Of a stretch of DNA of 64,000 nucleotides, positions 51,525 to 63,376 are shown in pieces; position 1 is the first letter of the stretch; each line of letters opens with the position of its first letter. The translations under genes were made by a program, and so were the position numbers. The stretch is from an uncultured Dehalococcoidia bacterium (lineage in GTDB: Bacteria; Chloroflexota; Dehalococcoidia; Lucifugimonadales; UBA1123): positions 248,001-312,000 of the forward strand of contig OY282441.1 in the NCBI GenBank assembly GCA_958296105.1. Reading direction: 5' to 3'. Under the pieces are notes generated by a model. The model saw only the letters and a program-made list of their open reading frames with translations, was not told the origin of the DNA and did not search any database.

Positions 51525-52589
51525 GTGTCCCAGCATAACGTTGCAGTGATAAGAGGCGACGGCATAGGCATCGAAGTTATCGAAGAGGGAATCAAGGTTC
51601 TCGACGCCGTTGGGCGCGAGTACGGCATAACGTGGCGCTGGACAGAGCATCCTTGGGGCAGCGAATACTACCGCCAGCGCGGGGTCGTCATGCCCGCAGA
51701 CGCCCTGGACACCCTGAGCGAGTCCGACGCCATCTTCCTAGGCGCGGTGGGACACCCAGACTTCCAGGATCACGTCACACTCGGCGGCTTGCTCCTGCCG
51801 ATTCGCAGATCGTTCGATCAGTACGTATGCGAGCGTCCGAGCGTGCTGTACGAGGGGATAGAATCGCCCCTCGCAGGCTACTCGCACGGAGATATAGACA
51901 TGCTCGTCATCCGCGAGAACACCGAGGGCGAGTACGCCGACGTTGGCGGCTTCCTCTACCCATACTCCCCCGAGGAGCTGGCAGTGCAGTCAGGCGTGTT
52001 CACGCGGCGCGGATGCGAGCGCATCATCAGATACGCCTTCGAGTCGGCGCGTCGCAGAGACCGCGCCCGTCACGTCACCTCGATAACCAAATCCAACGCG
52101 CTCGGATACGGCATGATCGTTTGGGACAGGGCATTCGAGCGCGTCTCCGCCCAGTACCCCGATATCCAGACCAGCTCGCTGCTCATAGATGCCGCCTGCA
52201 TGGACTTCATACGCCGCCCCGAATCGTTCGACGTGGTCGTGGGCAGCAACCTGTTCGGCGACATCCTGACGGACATAGGCGCGATAATCACCGGCAGCAT
52301 GGGGCTTGCGCCCAGCGGAAACATAGACCCCGAGCGCCGCTTCCCCTCCATGTTCGAACCCGTCCACGGCTCCGCTCCCGACATAATGGGGCAGGGGACA
52401 GCCAACCCGCTCGCCGCCATACTCTCGGCCGCCATGATGCTCGAACACCTCGGAGAGAGCGCCGCGGCGGAATCCGTCCAGCGCGCCGTCATCGGAGTGG
52501 TCGCGCTCGGAGAGACCCTCACCCCGGACCTCGGCGGCTCCTCCAGCACCTCCGACGTGGGAGACGCCGTAGTCGCCGCCCTCACGTGA
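51525..52589 (+). CDS. isocitrate/isopropylmalate dehydrogenase-family enzyme (tartrate/malate type)
   Basis: This 354-residue beta-decarboxylating dehydrogenase oxidises a D-malate-like hydroxyacid with NAD. It has the N-terminal GDGIGIEVIEEGIKVLD, IRRSFDQYVCERPSVLYEGI with the substrate Arg set, ENTEGEYADVGG, ITKSNALGYGMIVWDR with catalytic Lys, VVGSNLFGDILTDIGAIITG, and HGSAPDIMGQGTANPLAAIL. Differences from LeuB at the substrate loop favour tartrate or D-malate dehydrogenase. A true LeuB is encoded at 59302. The GTG start at 51525 yields the typical N-terminus. It probably works with the dihydropyrimidinase gene that follows, 100 bases downstream. Confidence 0.85.
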   Translation: MSQHNVAVIRGDGIGIEVIEEGIKVLDAVGREYGITWRWTEHPWGSEYYRQRGVVMPADALDTLSESDAIFLGAVGHPDFQDHVTLGGLLLPIRRSFDQYVCERPSVLYEGIESPLAGYSHGDIDMLVIRENTEGEYADVGGFLYPYSPEELAVQSGVFTRRGCERIIRYAFESARRRDRARHVTSITKSNALGYGMIVWDRAFERVSAQYPDIQTSSLLIDAACMDFIRRPESFDVVVGSNLFGDILTDIGAIITGSMGLAPSGNIDPERRFPSMFEPVHGSAPDIMGQGTANPLAAILSAAMMLEHLGESAAAESVQRAVIGVVALGETLTPDLGGSSSTSDVGDAVVAALT

Positions 52590-52689
52590 CACACCGCCAG
52601 AATCGGAATTCGCAGGATTGCGGGATTTGGACGAATCGACAGCACATACAGGAGCGGCTCTCCAGTCGCCCCATCGAAGGAGAACCCAA

Positions 52690-54096
52690 ATGATCCTCAT
52701 TACAGGCGGAACGGTCGTCACCCCATTCGGCGCGGGCGAATTCGACATCTGGATAGAGGGCGAAACCATCAACGCCGTCTCCGAGCCGGGAACAGTCGCC
52801 GGCCCCGGCGTCCGCGTCATAGACGCCGCCGGAAAGATAGTCGTACCCGGCGGCATAGAGCCGCACGCCCACATCGGCGGCGCTCGCCAGCCGGAGCGCT
52901 CCGGCGCCGAACCCGTATCCCTCGCCGCCGTGTGGGGCGGCACGACCACCGTCTTGGACTTCGCCACCCAGATCCCCGGCCACGACCTCCACCACGCCAT
53001 AGGCGAAGCCGCCGAGCGCTGGCAGGGCAGCGCCTACACCGACTACTCGTACCACCCCATATTCACCAACGGCGCGGACAGAGCCTCCATAGCCCAGATA
53101 GGCGAGCTGGTGGAGGACGGCTTCCCCAGCTTCAAGATATTCACAACGTCCATCCGCCCGCCCAGCCCGCAGATGCAGGACAACAAGACCGACTTCGGAC
53201 GCCTCACCTCTATTATGGAGAACGTCGCCCAGGCCGGCGGAATGCTCCTCGTCCACTCCGAAGACGACGACATGGTCCACTACAACTACGGCAACGCCCA
53301 CGAAGACGGATCCATGGACTGGTGGAACATGCACCACATCCACTCCAACCTGTCCGAAGACGTATCCTTCCGCCGCGTCATACGGCTGGCGTCCAAGACA
53401 GGCTGCCCCGTGTACTTCGTCCACGTCAGCGCGAAAGAGGGCGTCGAAGCCGTCGGACAGGCGCGAATGCTCGGAATGCCCATCTATGGCGAAACCCTGC
53501 ACAACTACGCCTGCTTCAACGCAGACAGCTACCGCGAAGACAACGGCATGAAGTACCACACCTACCCATCCCTCAAGTTCGAAGACGACAGAGCCGAGCT
53601 GTGGAACGGCCTGCTGGACGGACGCCTGTCCACCGTCGCAACCGACCTCGTATCCACCACGTGGGAAGAGAAGACACGCTTCAAGACCGTCGCAGACGTC
53701 ACCGGCGGACACAACGGCATCGAAACGCGCATGGGCATAGCCTACTCCGTGGGCGTCGCAGAGCTGGGCATGAGCCTCGATCGCTTCGTGGACATCACCT
53801 CCGCCAACGCCGCCAAGATATTCGGCATGTACCCTCAGAAGGGCGCCATAGCCCCCGGCTCGGACGCCGACATCTGCATCCTCGACCCGTCCTTCGACCG
53901 CCCCCTCACCCTGGAAGACCTCCATCTGGAGGACTACTCCATCTGGGAAGGCTGGCATGTCCACGCATGGCCCCAGACCGTGCTTCTCAGGGGCAAAGTG
54001 GTCATAGACGAGCGCAAGCTCACCGGCTCCCCAGCCGATGGCCGCCTGCTCCAGCGCAGCGTATCCGCCGAAATCACCCGCCGCCCCGCGTGCTGA
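52690..54096 (+). CDS. dihydropyrimidinase/hydantoinase
   Basis: This 468-residue amidohydrolase of the D-hydantoinase group opens the dihydropyrimidine ring. The binuclear metal ligands are visible: PHAHIGG (His59, His61), carboxylated Lys149 in FPSFKIF, His189 in LLVHSED, His245 in YFVHVSAKEG and Asp319 in VATDLVS. Only part of the substrate-loop residues of classical dihydropyrimidinase is conserved, so substrate could be another cyclic amide. The ATG at 52690 has AAGGAG about seven bases upstream; an earlier in-frame ATG lacks family homology. Confidence 0.9.
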   Translation: MILITGGTVVTPFGAGEFDIWIEGETINAVSEPGTVAGPGVRVIDAAGKIVVPGGIEPHAHIGGARQPERSGAEPVSLAAVWGGTTTVLDFATQIPGHDLHHAIGEAAERWQGSAYTDYSYHPIFTNGADRASIAQIGELVEDGFPSFKIFTTSIRPPSPQMQDNKTDFGRLTSIMENVAQAGGMLLVHSEDDDMVHYNYGNAHEDGSMDWWNMHHIHSNLSEDVSFRRVIRLASKTGCPVYFVHVSAKEGVEAVGQARMLGMPIYGETLHNYACFNADSYREDNGMKYHTYPSLKFEDDRAELWNGLLDGRLSTVATDLVSTTWEEKTRFKTVADVTGGHNGIETRMGIAYSVGVAELGMSLDRFVDITSANAAKIFGMYPQKGAIAPGSDADICILDPSFDRPLTLEDLHLEDYSIWEGWHVHAWPQTVLLRGKVVIDERKLTGSPADGRLLQRSVSAEITRRPAC

Positions 54097-54190
54097 ACCG
54101 CCCGCCCGCCGAACCCGTGTGACACGCGCCGGCGAGTGGCTGCCCAGTGCCAGTGAGTGAGCCAGAGCATCGGCGTCGACCATTCGTAAT

Positions 54191-54219
54191 TTGACTCCAC
54201 AGCCGCCCGTATGCTAATT
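54191..54219 (+). promoter_or_regulatory. promoter of the leuS T-box transcript
   Basis: TTGACT and CTAATT are separated by 17 bases with TG in the extended -10 position. Transcription would start near 54226, just before the T-box leader. Confidence 0.7.
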
Positions 54220-54246
54220 TCTCGAAAACATTAGCCCAAGCCCCAA

Positions 54247-54489
54247 AGGCGATGAAGGGGAGCAGTAGCGGCAGGTATCTGCGCCAGCGAGCCGGAGATG
54301 GTGGAAGCCCGGCGCAGTGACCGCCGCGAACTCGCCCCTGAGCTTTCCGCCCGAACCCCATTCAGTAGGGCGGAACGGCAGGCGCCGTTACCGCCGAACG
54401 AGTGTCCGCCTCAGCGCGGAAACCAGGGTGGTACCGCGGGTACGCATTTGACCCGTCCCTTGTGGGGGCGGGTCGCTCTTTTTCAGGGG
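54247..54489 (+). ncRNA. T-box leader of leuS
   Basis: The leader has the conserved AGGGTGGTACCGCG antiterminator (T-box) sequence at 54425-54438 and the stem I start GATGAAGGGGAGCAGTAGC at 54251. A likely specifier CTC (Leu) at 54331-54333 lies within GAACTCG. It ends in a terminator, stem GACCCG/CGGGTC, followed by CTCTTTTT (54450-54484). Uncharged tRNA-Leu is expected to pair with the specifier and the bulge, preventing termination and turning on leuS. Confidence 0.92.
54450..54484 (+). terminator. conditional terminator in the leuS T-box
   Basis: GACCCGTCCC and GGGGGCGGGTC pair around TTGT and are followed by GCTCTTTTT. The alternative pairing with the T-box sequence would disrupt it. 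Confidence 0.85.
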
Positions 54490-54523
54490 CCGAACGCGGC
54501 CCAAGACGGAGGAAGATTCAGAC

Positions 54524-56998
54524 ATGGCCACGTCTACCGAAAGACAGTCCAGAATCGCATACCCCCACGGCGAGATGCGCGCCAGATGGCTCGACCGCTG
54601 GGAGAGCGACGGCATCTACCGCGTCCGAGACGACGACCCCCGCCCCAAGTGGTACGAGCTGCACATGTACCCGTACCCCTCCGGAGACCTCCACATAGGC
54701 CACTGGTTCGCCATGTCCGGCGCAGACGCCCACGCCCGCTTCATGTCCATGAAGGGCTTCAACGTCCTGCACCCCATGGGCTTCGACGCCTTCGGACTCA
54801 ACGCCGAAAACGCCGCCATCAAGAACGGCGTCCATCCGCGCGCGTGGACCATGTCCAACATGGACAACATGCGCCGCCAGCTCCGCTCCATGGCCCCCAT
54901 GTACGACTGGGAGCGCGAAATCGCCACCTGCCTTCCCGACTACTACAGGTGGAACCAGTGGTTCTTCCTCCAGCTCTACGAGAACGGCTTGGCGTACAGG
55001 GCTAACGCCCCCGTCAACTGGTGTCCATCCTGCCAAACCGTCCTCGCCAACGAGCAGGTCATCGCCGGCATATGCGAGCGCTGCGACTCCGCCGTAGTAC
55101 ACAAAGACATGGAGCAGTGGTTCTTCAAGATAACCAAATACGCGGACGAGCTGCTCGACCACTCCTCCATAGACTGGCCCGAGCGCATCAACGTCATGCA
55201 GACCAACTGGATAGGGCGCTCCGAAGGCGTGGAAGTCGATTTCGACATCTCCGAATACGGCCTAGATGAGAAGTCCATCCGCACCTACACCACACGCATA
55301 GACACCGTGTTCGGCGTGACGTTCGTAGTCCTCGCCCCCGAGCACCCGCTGGTGGATCGTCTGACCACCCAGGACCGCCGCCCCGAAGTCCAAGCCTACG
55401 TCGAACAGGCGCGCCTCCAGACCGAGATAGACCGCCTGTCCACCGAGAAGGAAAAGACCGGCGTCTTCACCGGCGCATACGCCGTCAACAACCTCAACGG
55501 CGAGCGCGTCCCCATACTCGTGGCGGATTACGTCCTGCTCAGCTACGGCACCGGCATGGTCATGGGCGTCCCCGCCCACGACGAGCGCGATTTCACGTTC
55601 GCCAAGAAGTACGATCTGCCCATCCGCGTCGTGATAGCCCCGCCCGACTGGGACGGCTCCGCCCTCGACGAGGCATACCTGGCCCCCGGCGTACAGGTCA
55701 ACTCCGGCGAGTTCGACGGCGTCCCCAGCTCCGAGGGCATCGAGAAGATAGCCGACCACATCGAGCGCATGGGATGGGGCGAGCGCGCCATCAACTACCG
55801 TATGCGAGACTGGCTGATCAGCCGCCAGCGCTACTGGGGAACGCCCATCCCCGTAGTATTCTGCCAGCAATGCGGCGAAGTGCCGATTCCAGAATCTGAT
55901 CTGCCCGTGCTTCTGCCCGAAGACGCCGAGTTCTTGCCCACTGGCGACTCCCCGCTCGCGCTGCACGAGGGCTTCGCCAGCGCCCAGTGTCCGCGATGCG
56001 GCGGCAGCGCGCGGCGCGAGACCGACACCATGGATACCTTCGTGGATTCGTCTTGGTACTTCCTGCGCTACACCAGCCCAAATTTCCACGAAGCCCCCTT
56101 CGACCCCGAAGCAGTCGGAATGTGGAACCCCGTAGACCAGTACACCGGCGGAGTCGAACACGCCGTGATGCACCTGCTCTATGCCAGGTTCTTCGTCAAG
56201 GCGCTGCGCGACCTCGGAATAGTGGACTTCGACGAACCTTTCCTACGCCTAGTCAACCAGGGAACCATCGTCTTCGACCACCAGAAGATGAGCAAGTCGC
56301 GCGGCAACGTCATAGCGCCGGACGACTACGTTCAAGACGTGGGAACGGACGTGGTTCGCGCCTATCTCATGTTCATGGGACCCTGGGAGCAGGGCGGCGA
56401 GTGGAGCGACCACGGCATCACCGGCATCGTCCGCTGGACGAACCGCGTTTGGGACCTCTGCCACCGCGATTCCCGAATTCTGGACGACATCCCCGCCGAC
56501 GCCGACGCCGTCCGCGACCTGCGCCGCTCGCTCCACCAGACCATAAAGAAGGTGGGCGACGATATCGAGGGCTTCAAGTTCAACACCGCCATAGCCGCCA
56601 TGATGGAGTTCTCCAACACGCTGGGCAGTACGTGGGATGCCAAGCGCATAGACGCCCAGACATGGAACGACTCGCTCCGAAACCTCGCGCTGATGATGTC
56701 CCCCATCGCGCCTATCCTCGCAGAAGAGCTGTGGGAGCGTCTCGGACACCCCTTCAGCGTCCACCAGCAGGCTTGGCCGCAGTGGGACGCCGACCTAGCC
56801 GCCGCGGACATGATAACGCTAGTGGTTCAGGTCAACGGACGCCTGCGCGACCGAATCGAAGTCCCCGCAGACATAACCGAGCAGGACGCCAAGACCCGCG
56901 CCCTCGAATCCGACAGAGTAAAGGCGCACACCGAGGGCAAGACCGTCAGGCGCGTAATCTACGTCCCCGGCCGCCTAGTAAACGTGGTCGCAAGCTGA
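54524..56998 (+). CDS. leuS: leucyl-tRNA synthetase
   Basis: This 824-residue class I synthetase charges tRNA-Leu. It has DLHIGHW (HIGH, 57-60), KMSKSRGNV (about 587), the CP1 editing domain with TYTTRIDTVFGVTFVVLAPE (about 257) and GTGMVMGVPAHDERD, and a zinc-ribbon-like CPSCQTV...CERC at about 168-190. C-terminal anticodon and LeuRS-specific domains are present. The ATG at 54524 follows GGAGGAAG. It is controlled by the preceding T-box. Confidence 0.97.
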   Translation: MATSTERQSRIAYPHGEMRARWLDRWESDGIYRVRDDDPRPKWYELHMYPYPSGDLHIGHWFAMSGADAHARFMSMKGFNVLHPMGFDAFGLNAENAAIKNGVHPRAWTMSNMDNMRRQLRSMAPMYDWEREIATCLPDYYRWNQWFFLQLYENGLAYRANAPVNWCPSCQTVLANEQVIAGICERCDSAVVHKDMEQWFFKITKYADELLDHSSIDWPERINVMQTNWIGRSEGVEVDFDISEYGLDEKSIRTYTTRIDTVFGVTFVVLAPEHPLVDRLTTQDRRPEVQAYVEQARLQTEIDRLSTEKEKTGVFTGAYAVNNLNGERVPILVADYVLLSYGTGMVMGVPAHDERDFTFAKKYDLPIRVVIAPPDWDGSALDEAYLAPGVQVNSGEFDGVPSSEGIEKIADHIERMGWGERAINYRMRDWLISRQRYWGTPIPVVFCQQCGEVPIPESDLPVLLPEDAEFLPTGDSPLALHEGFASAQCPRCGGSARRETDTMDTFVDSSWYFLRYTSPNFHEAPFDPEAVGMWNPVDQYTGGVEHAVMHLLYARFFVKALRDLGIVDFDEPFLRLVNQGTIVFDHQKMSKSRGNVIAPDDYVQDVGTDVVRAYLMFMGPWEQGGEWSDHGITGIVRWTNRVWDLCHRDSRILDDIPADADAVRDLRRSLHQTIKKVGDDIEGFKFNTAIAAMMEFSNTLGSTWDAKRIDAQTWNDSLRNLALMMSPIAPILAEELWERLGHPFSVHQQAWPQWDADLAAADMITLVVQVNGRLRDRIEVPADITEQDAKTRALESDRVKAHTEGKTVRRVIYVPGRLVNVVAS

Positions 56999-57110
56999 CT
57001 GCAAGCTGACTGACAGAGCGCGAGCATGATTCAGCATCCACGCGATGCGCTCGCCGCCCTAGAAATCATCGAAGACGGCGCCCGGCCCGCGCCCCCCAAC
57101 GGAGACGCCA

Positions 57111-58013
57111 ATGACCACACTGAAAGCCAAACACCGAGCTACGCCCGTAGCCGATGCCGAGCGTCGCGCCCTCTGGGCCATGTACCCTCCGGAGGATGGA
57201 ATACCCATGCCGGACGCACGTTATCAGTTTCCCTACTTCGTGGACATCGCGGCGATTCTCCGCACCCGATACGCGGACGCGGAAGGCGTCTTGGTGGGCG
57301 GAAACAACTTCATCTACTACGACGAAGAGGATTCCGATGCGTCCATCGCTCCGGACTGCTTCGTGGCATTCGGCATGGACCTCGATCAGGCTGAGGACGA
57401 CGGAGCGTTCTACCTCTGGCGTCTTGGCAAGATGCCCGACTTCGTGCTGGAAATCGGCTCCGCGAGTACGAGCAGGCGAGACCGGACCTTCAAGTTCAGC
57501 CTGTACCGCAGGCTGGGCGCGTTGGAATACTGGATGTTCGACCCGTCCGGCGGCAATCACTACGGCTTTCCGCTGAGGGGCTATCGGCTGGTGAACGGGG
57601 AGTACGAGGCTATCGAGATACACAGTGGACAGGACGGCGACATCCGACTGCGCAGCGATCTTCTGGGACTCGATCTGTGCTGGGGCGACGGCAATCTGCG
57701 CTTCTACGACCCGGCGACAGGCGAGTACCTCCGCACCCCGCAGGAGTCCGAAGCCGCGTACCTAGAATCTCAGGCCGCGCTCACACGGTCCGAAGCCGCG
57801 CGCATCGAATCCGAAGTCGCGCTCACACAGTCCGAGTACGCGCGTCAGACCGCCGAATCCGAGCGTCAGGCTGCCCAATCCGAGCTTGCCCAGTCCGAAG
57901 CTGCGCGTCAGGCTGCCCAATCCGAGCTTGCCCAGTCCGAAGCTGCGCGTCAGGCCGCCCAATCCGAGATCGAAAATCTCAGAGCCAAGATCGAAAGGCT
58001 GCGAAATAGCTGA
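57111..58013 (+). CDS. Uma2-family endonuclease-like protein with C-terminal coiled-coil repeats
   Basis: The 300-residue protein has an N-terminal Uma2/DUF820 PD-(D/E)XK-like domain: NNFIYYDEEDSDASIAPDCF (about residue 64-83), MPDFVLEIGSASTSRRD (core strand and Glu; about 107-123) and FSLYRRLGALEYWMFDPSG. Residues 210-290 are a coiled coil of 7- and 14-residue repeats (SEAARQAAQSELAQ). Ala/Gln-rich coiled-coil tails on Uma2 proteins are common in Chloroflexota and Cyanobacteria. Function is unknown, with inferred nuclease activity. No RNA or DNA partner is visible. The start has GGAG upstream. Confidence 0.82.
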   Translation: MTTLKAKHRATPVADAERRALWAMYPPEDGIPMPDARYQFPYFVDIAAILRTRYADAEGVLVGGNNFIYYDEEDSDASIAPDCFVAFGMDLDQAEDDGAFYLWRLGKMPDFVLEIGSASTSRRDRTFKFSLYRRLGALEYWMFDPSGGNHYGFPLRGYRLVNGEYEAIEIHSGQDGDIRLRSDLLGLDLCWGDGNLRFYDPATGEYLRTPQESEAAYLESQAALTRSEAARIESEVALTQSEYARQTAESERQAAQSELAQSEAARQAAQSELAQSEAARQAAQSEIENLRAKIERLRNS

Positions 58014-58048
58014 CGGAAGATCTGACCGTCGCAAGGCGGCATTCTCAG

Positions 58049-59224
58049 CTAGGCGATCACCTTGAAGCTGTACTGAGTCGTGTTCAGCGACCCATCCGAG
58101 AACCGCCCCATCCGCAGCGGCGATATGTCCACCAGCTTCGCCTCGCCGTCCAGTATCAGCTCCGCCATGCACACGCCCACCGCGGGCGCCAGCTTGAACC
58201 CGTGTCCGCTGAAGCCCGTGCAAACGTACAGCCCCTCGATTCCGTCCACCCTGTCCATCACCGGGTGCAGGTCGGGCGTGGTGGTGTACAGCCCCGCGTA
58301 CCCGTGCGCCAGCCGCCCGTCCTCTATGCCCGGGATGCGCCTCGCCAGCCGTCCCCACACGTCCTGAACGAAGTCCGTACTCGCTCGCTGGTTGTACGTG
58401 TCCGGGTCCGCCTCCTCCTCCCGGTTGCCGTTGCCCACCAGCGTAAGGTTGTCCGCCTCCGGCCTGAAGTAGATGAGATTCGCCATGTCGCCGCCGCCCG
58501 GATGATATCCGACTCCCGTCTCCGACCGCCGTATCAGAATGACCTCGTGGCGCGTGGGCATGAGCGGAAGCTCCACGCCCAAGCCCCTCAGAAATCGAGA
58601 AGACCATGGCCCGGTCGCCACGACCGCCGTATCGGTTTCGTAAGTCTCGTTCGCCGTCTCCACACCAGCCACCCGGCCGCCGCGGATCGCCACCCGCGTA
58701 GCCGGAGACTCCAGCGAGACGGACGCCCCCAGCTCTCTCGCGCGGCTCACGAACGCCAGCGCCGTGCCGGACGGGTCGCCGTGTCCGGACTGCGCCTCCC
58801 ACGCGAAGCGCTCGTCCTCGCCCAGATGGAACGCCGGCGCAAGCTCGCGCGCCTCGACCCAGTCCACGATGCGCGTGTCTATGCCCACTCGCCGCTGCAT
58901 TTCGATGTTCTGGAAGAAGCCCGCCGCCTCATGCTGCGGCGCGAACACCATGTACCCCGTCTCCACGAAGCCCGGATCGCCGTCGCCGCCGACCGCATCG
59001 CCCCAATTCCTGAACACCGCCAGACTCTCCCACGCAAGGCGCGCGTTGACCTCCGTAGAGTAGTGCATCCTGATCGCGCCGGACGACCTGCCAGTCGACC
59101 CCGACCCCAGAGTGTCGCGCTCCAGCAGGACGGGCGAGCGAACGCCGCCCGCCGCCAAGCTGTACAGGATGCTTGCGCCCATCACTCCGCCCCCGATGAT
59201 CACAGCTTCGGATGTAACAGTCAT
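58049..59224 (-). CDS. FAD-dependent amine oxidoreductase (DadA/sarcosine oxidase-like)
   Basis: This protein of about 391 residues begins [20 protein letters not shown], the FAD-binding GxGxxG, and contains the [17 protein letters not shown] substrate loop. [20 protein letters not shown] lies in the middle, and the C-terminus [20 protein letters not shown] is the FAD pyrophosphate site of the DAO/sarcosine oxidase family. It oxidises a secondary or D-amine, releasing H2O2 or passing electrons on; the substrate is unknown. ATG 59224 lies five bases after GGAG; an upstream in-frame start crosses the promoter. It is divergent from leuB. Confidence 0.87.
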   Translation of the reverse strand: MTVTSEAVIIGGGVMGASILYSLAAGGVRSPVLLERDTLGSGSTGRSSGAIRMHYSTEVNARLAWESLAVFRNWGDAVGGDGDPGFVETGYMVFAPQHEAAGFFQNIEMQRRVGIDTRIVDWVEARELAPAFHLGEDERFAWEAQSGHGDPSGTALAFVSRARELGASVSLESPATRVAIRGGRVAGVETANETYETDTAVVATGPWSSRFLRGLGVELPLMPTRHEVILIRRSETGVGYHPGGGDMANLIYFRPEADNLTLVGNGNREEEADPDTYNQRASTDFVQDVWGRLARRIPGIEDGRLAHGYAGLYTTTPDLHPVMDRVDGIEGLYVCTGFSGHGFKLAPAVGVCMAELILDGEAKLVDISPLRMGRFSDGSLNTTQYSFKVIA

Positions 59225-59253
59225 CTGACTCCGCCTTTCGACCATATTTCGCT

Positions 59254-59261
59254 TATAATAC
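59254..59261. promoter_or_regulatory. shared -10 region of divergent promoters
   Basis: TATAATAC on the plus strand and GTATTATA on the minus strand can act as -10 boxes for leuB and the FAD oxidoreductase gene, respectively. A -35 cannot be assigned with confidence. Confidence 0.4.
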
Positions 59262-59301
59262 GCGCGGCATCGAACATACACAAACACAGGAGAGCGCGCT
59301 A

Positions 59302-60399
59302 ATGAATCTCAAAATCGCCATTCTGCCCGGAGACGGCATTGGCCCGGAGGTAATGGCCGAGGCGATCAAAGTCCTCGAAGCCGTGGGACGGCGCTTCGGA
59401 CACGCCATCGACCTGGAATACGGACGCATAGGCGGCAACGCCATAGACGACTTCGGAACGCCCCTGCCGGATGAGACCGTCGATCTGTGCCGACGCTCCG
59501 ACGCCATCCTGTTCGGCGCCGTCGGCGGCCCCAAGTGGGACAGCCCAGACGCGGCAGCGCGCCCAGAGGACGGCATTCTGGCGATCCGAAAGAGCCTCGG
59601 CCTGTTCGCCAACCTGCGCCCCGTCAAGGTCTATCCGTCGCTCATCAACTCCAGCCCCGTCAAACCCTCCCTGCTCGAAGGCGTCGACATGATCGTACTG
59701 CGCGAGCTGACGGGCGGCCTCTACTTCGCGCGCCCCAAGCGACGCTGGACCACCAAGAGCGGACGCAGGGGAGTCGACACCCTGAGATACACCGAACACG
59801 AGATAGAGCGCATCGTCAGAGTCGCGTTCGAGCTTGCCAGAGGACGAAGCAAGCGCCTGACCAGCGTGGACAAGGCAAACGTGCTGGAGTCATCGCGGCT
59901 GTGGCGGCAGGTCGCCGACGAAGTCCACGAAGACTACCCAGACGTCGAGCTGGAGCATATCTTGGTCGACGCCGCCGCTATGTCACTGATACGCAGCCCC
60001 GCCAGCTACGACGTCATCGTGGCGGAGAACATGTTCGGAGACATCCTCACGGACGAGGCATCCGTGCTGTCCGGCTCGATGGGGATGCAGCCCTCCGCCT
60101 CGCTCGCAGGACTCCCCGGCGTAACCGAAAACGCCGAATCAGCCATCAGCCTGTACGAGCCGATCCACGGCTCAGCGCCCGACATAGCAGGGCAGGGCAT
60201 AGCCAACCCCATCGGCATGGCGCTCAGCGCGGCAATGATGCTCAGGCACTCGTTCGGCCTGGAAGACGAAGCCCAAGCAGTCGAGGCATCGGTGGAAGGC
60301 GTTCTCGCAGAGGGCTACCGCACGCCCGACATCGCCTCCGACGGCGGCGACGTGGTCGGAACCGAGCGCATGGGAACAGTCATCGCAGGCAGGGTGTAG
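59302..60399 (+). CDS. leuB: 3-isopropylmalate dehydrogenase
   Basis: This 365-residue enzyme catalyses the NAD-dependent oxidative decarboxylation of 3-isopropylmalate, the third step of leucine synthesis. It has [50 protein letters not shown] (LeuB loop), [15 protein letters not shown] with catalytic Lys, and [40 protein letters not shown] lies near the C-terminus. No other leu genes are nearby. ATG 59302 has AGGAGA nine bases upstream. Its spacing from the divergent gene leaves a shared 77-bp promoter region. Confidence 0.94.
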   Translation: MNLKIAILPGDGIGPEVMAEAIKVLEAVGRRFGHAIDLEYGRIGGNAIDDFGTPLPDETVDLCRRSDAILFGAVGGPKWDSPDAAARPEDGILAIRKSLGLFANLRPVKVYPSLINSSPVKPSLLEGVDMIVLRELTGGLYFARPKRRWTTKSGRRGVDTLRYTEHEIERIVRVAFELARGRSKRLTSVDKANVLESSRLWRQVADEVHEDYPDVELEHILVDAAAMSLIRSPASYDVIVAENMFGDILTDEASVLSGSMGMQPSASLAGLPGVTENAESAISLYEPIHGSAPDIAGQGIANPIGMALSAAMMLRHSFGLEDEAQAVEASVEGVLAEGYRTPDIASDGGDVVGTERMGTVIAGRV

Positions 60400-60497
60400 G
60401 CACAAGGCGACGCATGACGAAACAGCATGACCTAGCGGCAGAATCAGAACCCCATCTCCTCCACGCTGCGCGCGACAGCCGGAAAGCCCCACCCAAT

Positions 60498-60527
60498 TTG
60501 ACCCCCCCTTTTGCCCCAAACTAGAAT
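60498..60527 (+). promoter_or_regulatory. valS promoter
   Basis: TTGACC (60498-60503) and TAGAAT (60522-60527) are 18 bases apart and lie 31 bases before the valS start. Confidence 0.65.
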
Positions 60528-60558
60528 GGAGCCACGTCCCAATCACAGGAGGAGCAAC

Positions 60559-63234
<2,676 letters not shown>

Positions 63235-63293
63235 CCGCCCCCCAGCTTGCCAAGCAGGCGGCGAACGCCCAAGCCAGCCATGAACCGCAGCCA

Positions 63294-63325
63294 TCCCTCC
63301 CGCTCTCCCTCGATGGGAGAGCGGG
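63294..63325 (+). terminator. valS 3' hairpin
   Basis: CTCCCGCTCTCCC and GGGAGAGCGGGAG form a 13-bp perfect stem around TCGAT. There is no T run; it also fits the dispersed CTCTCCC/GGGAGAG repeat family. Confidence 0.55.
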
Positions 63326-63376
63326 AGAGACATCAGCCGCATCCACCTGACCCCTCGCCCCCGTCGGGAGGCTGAC

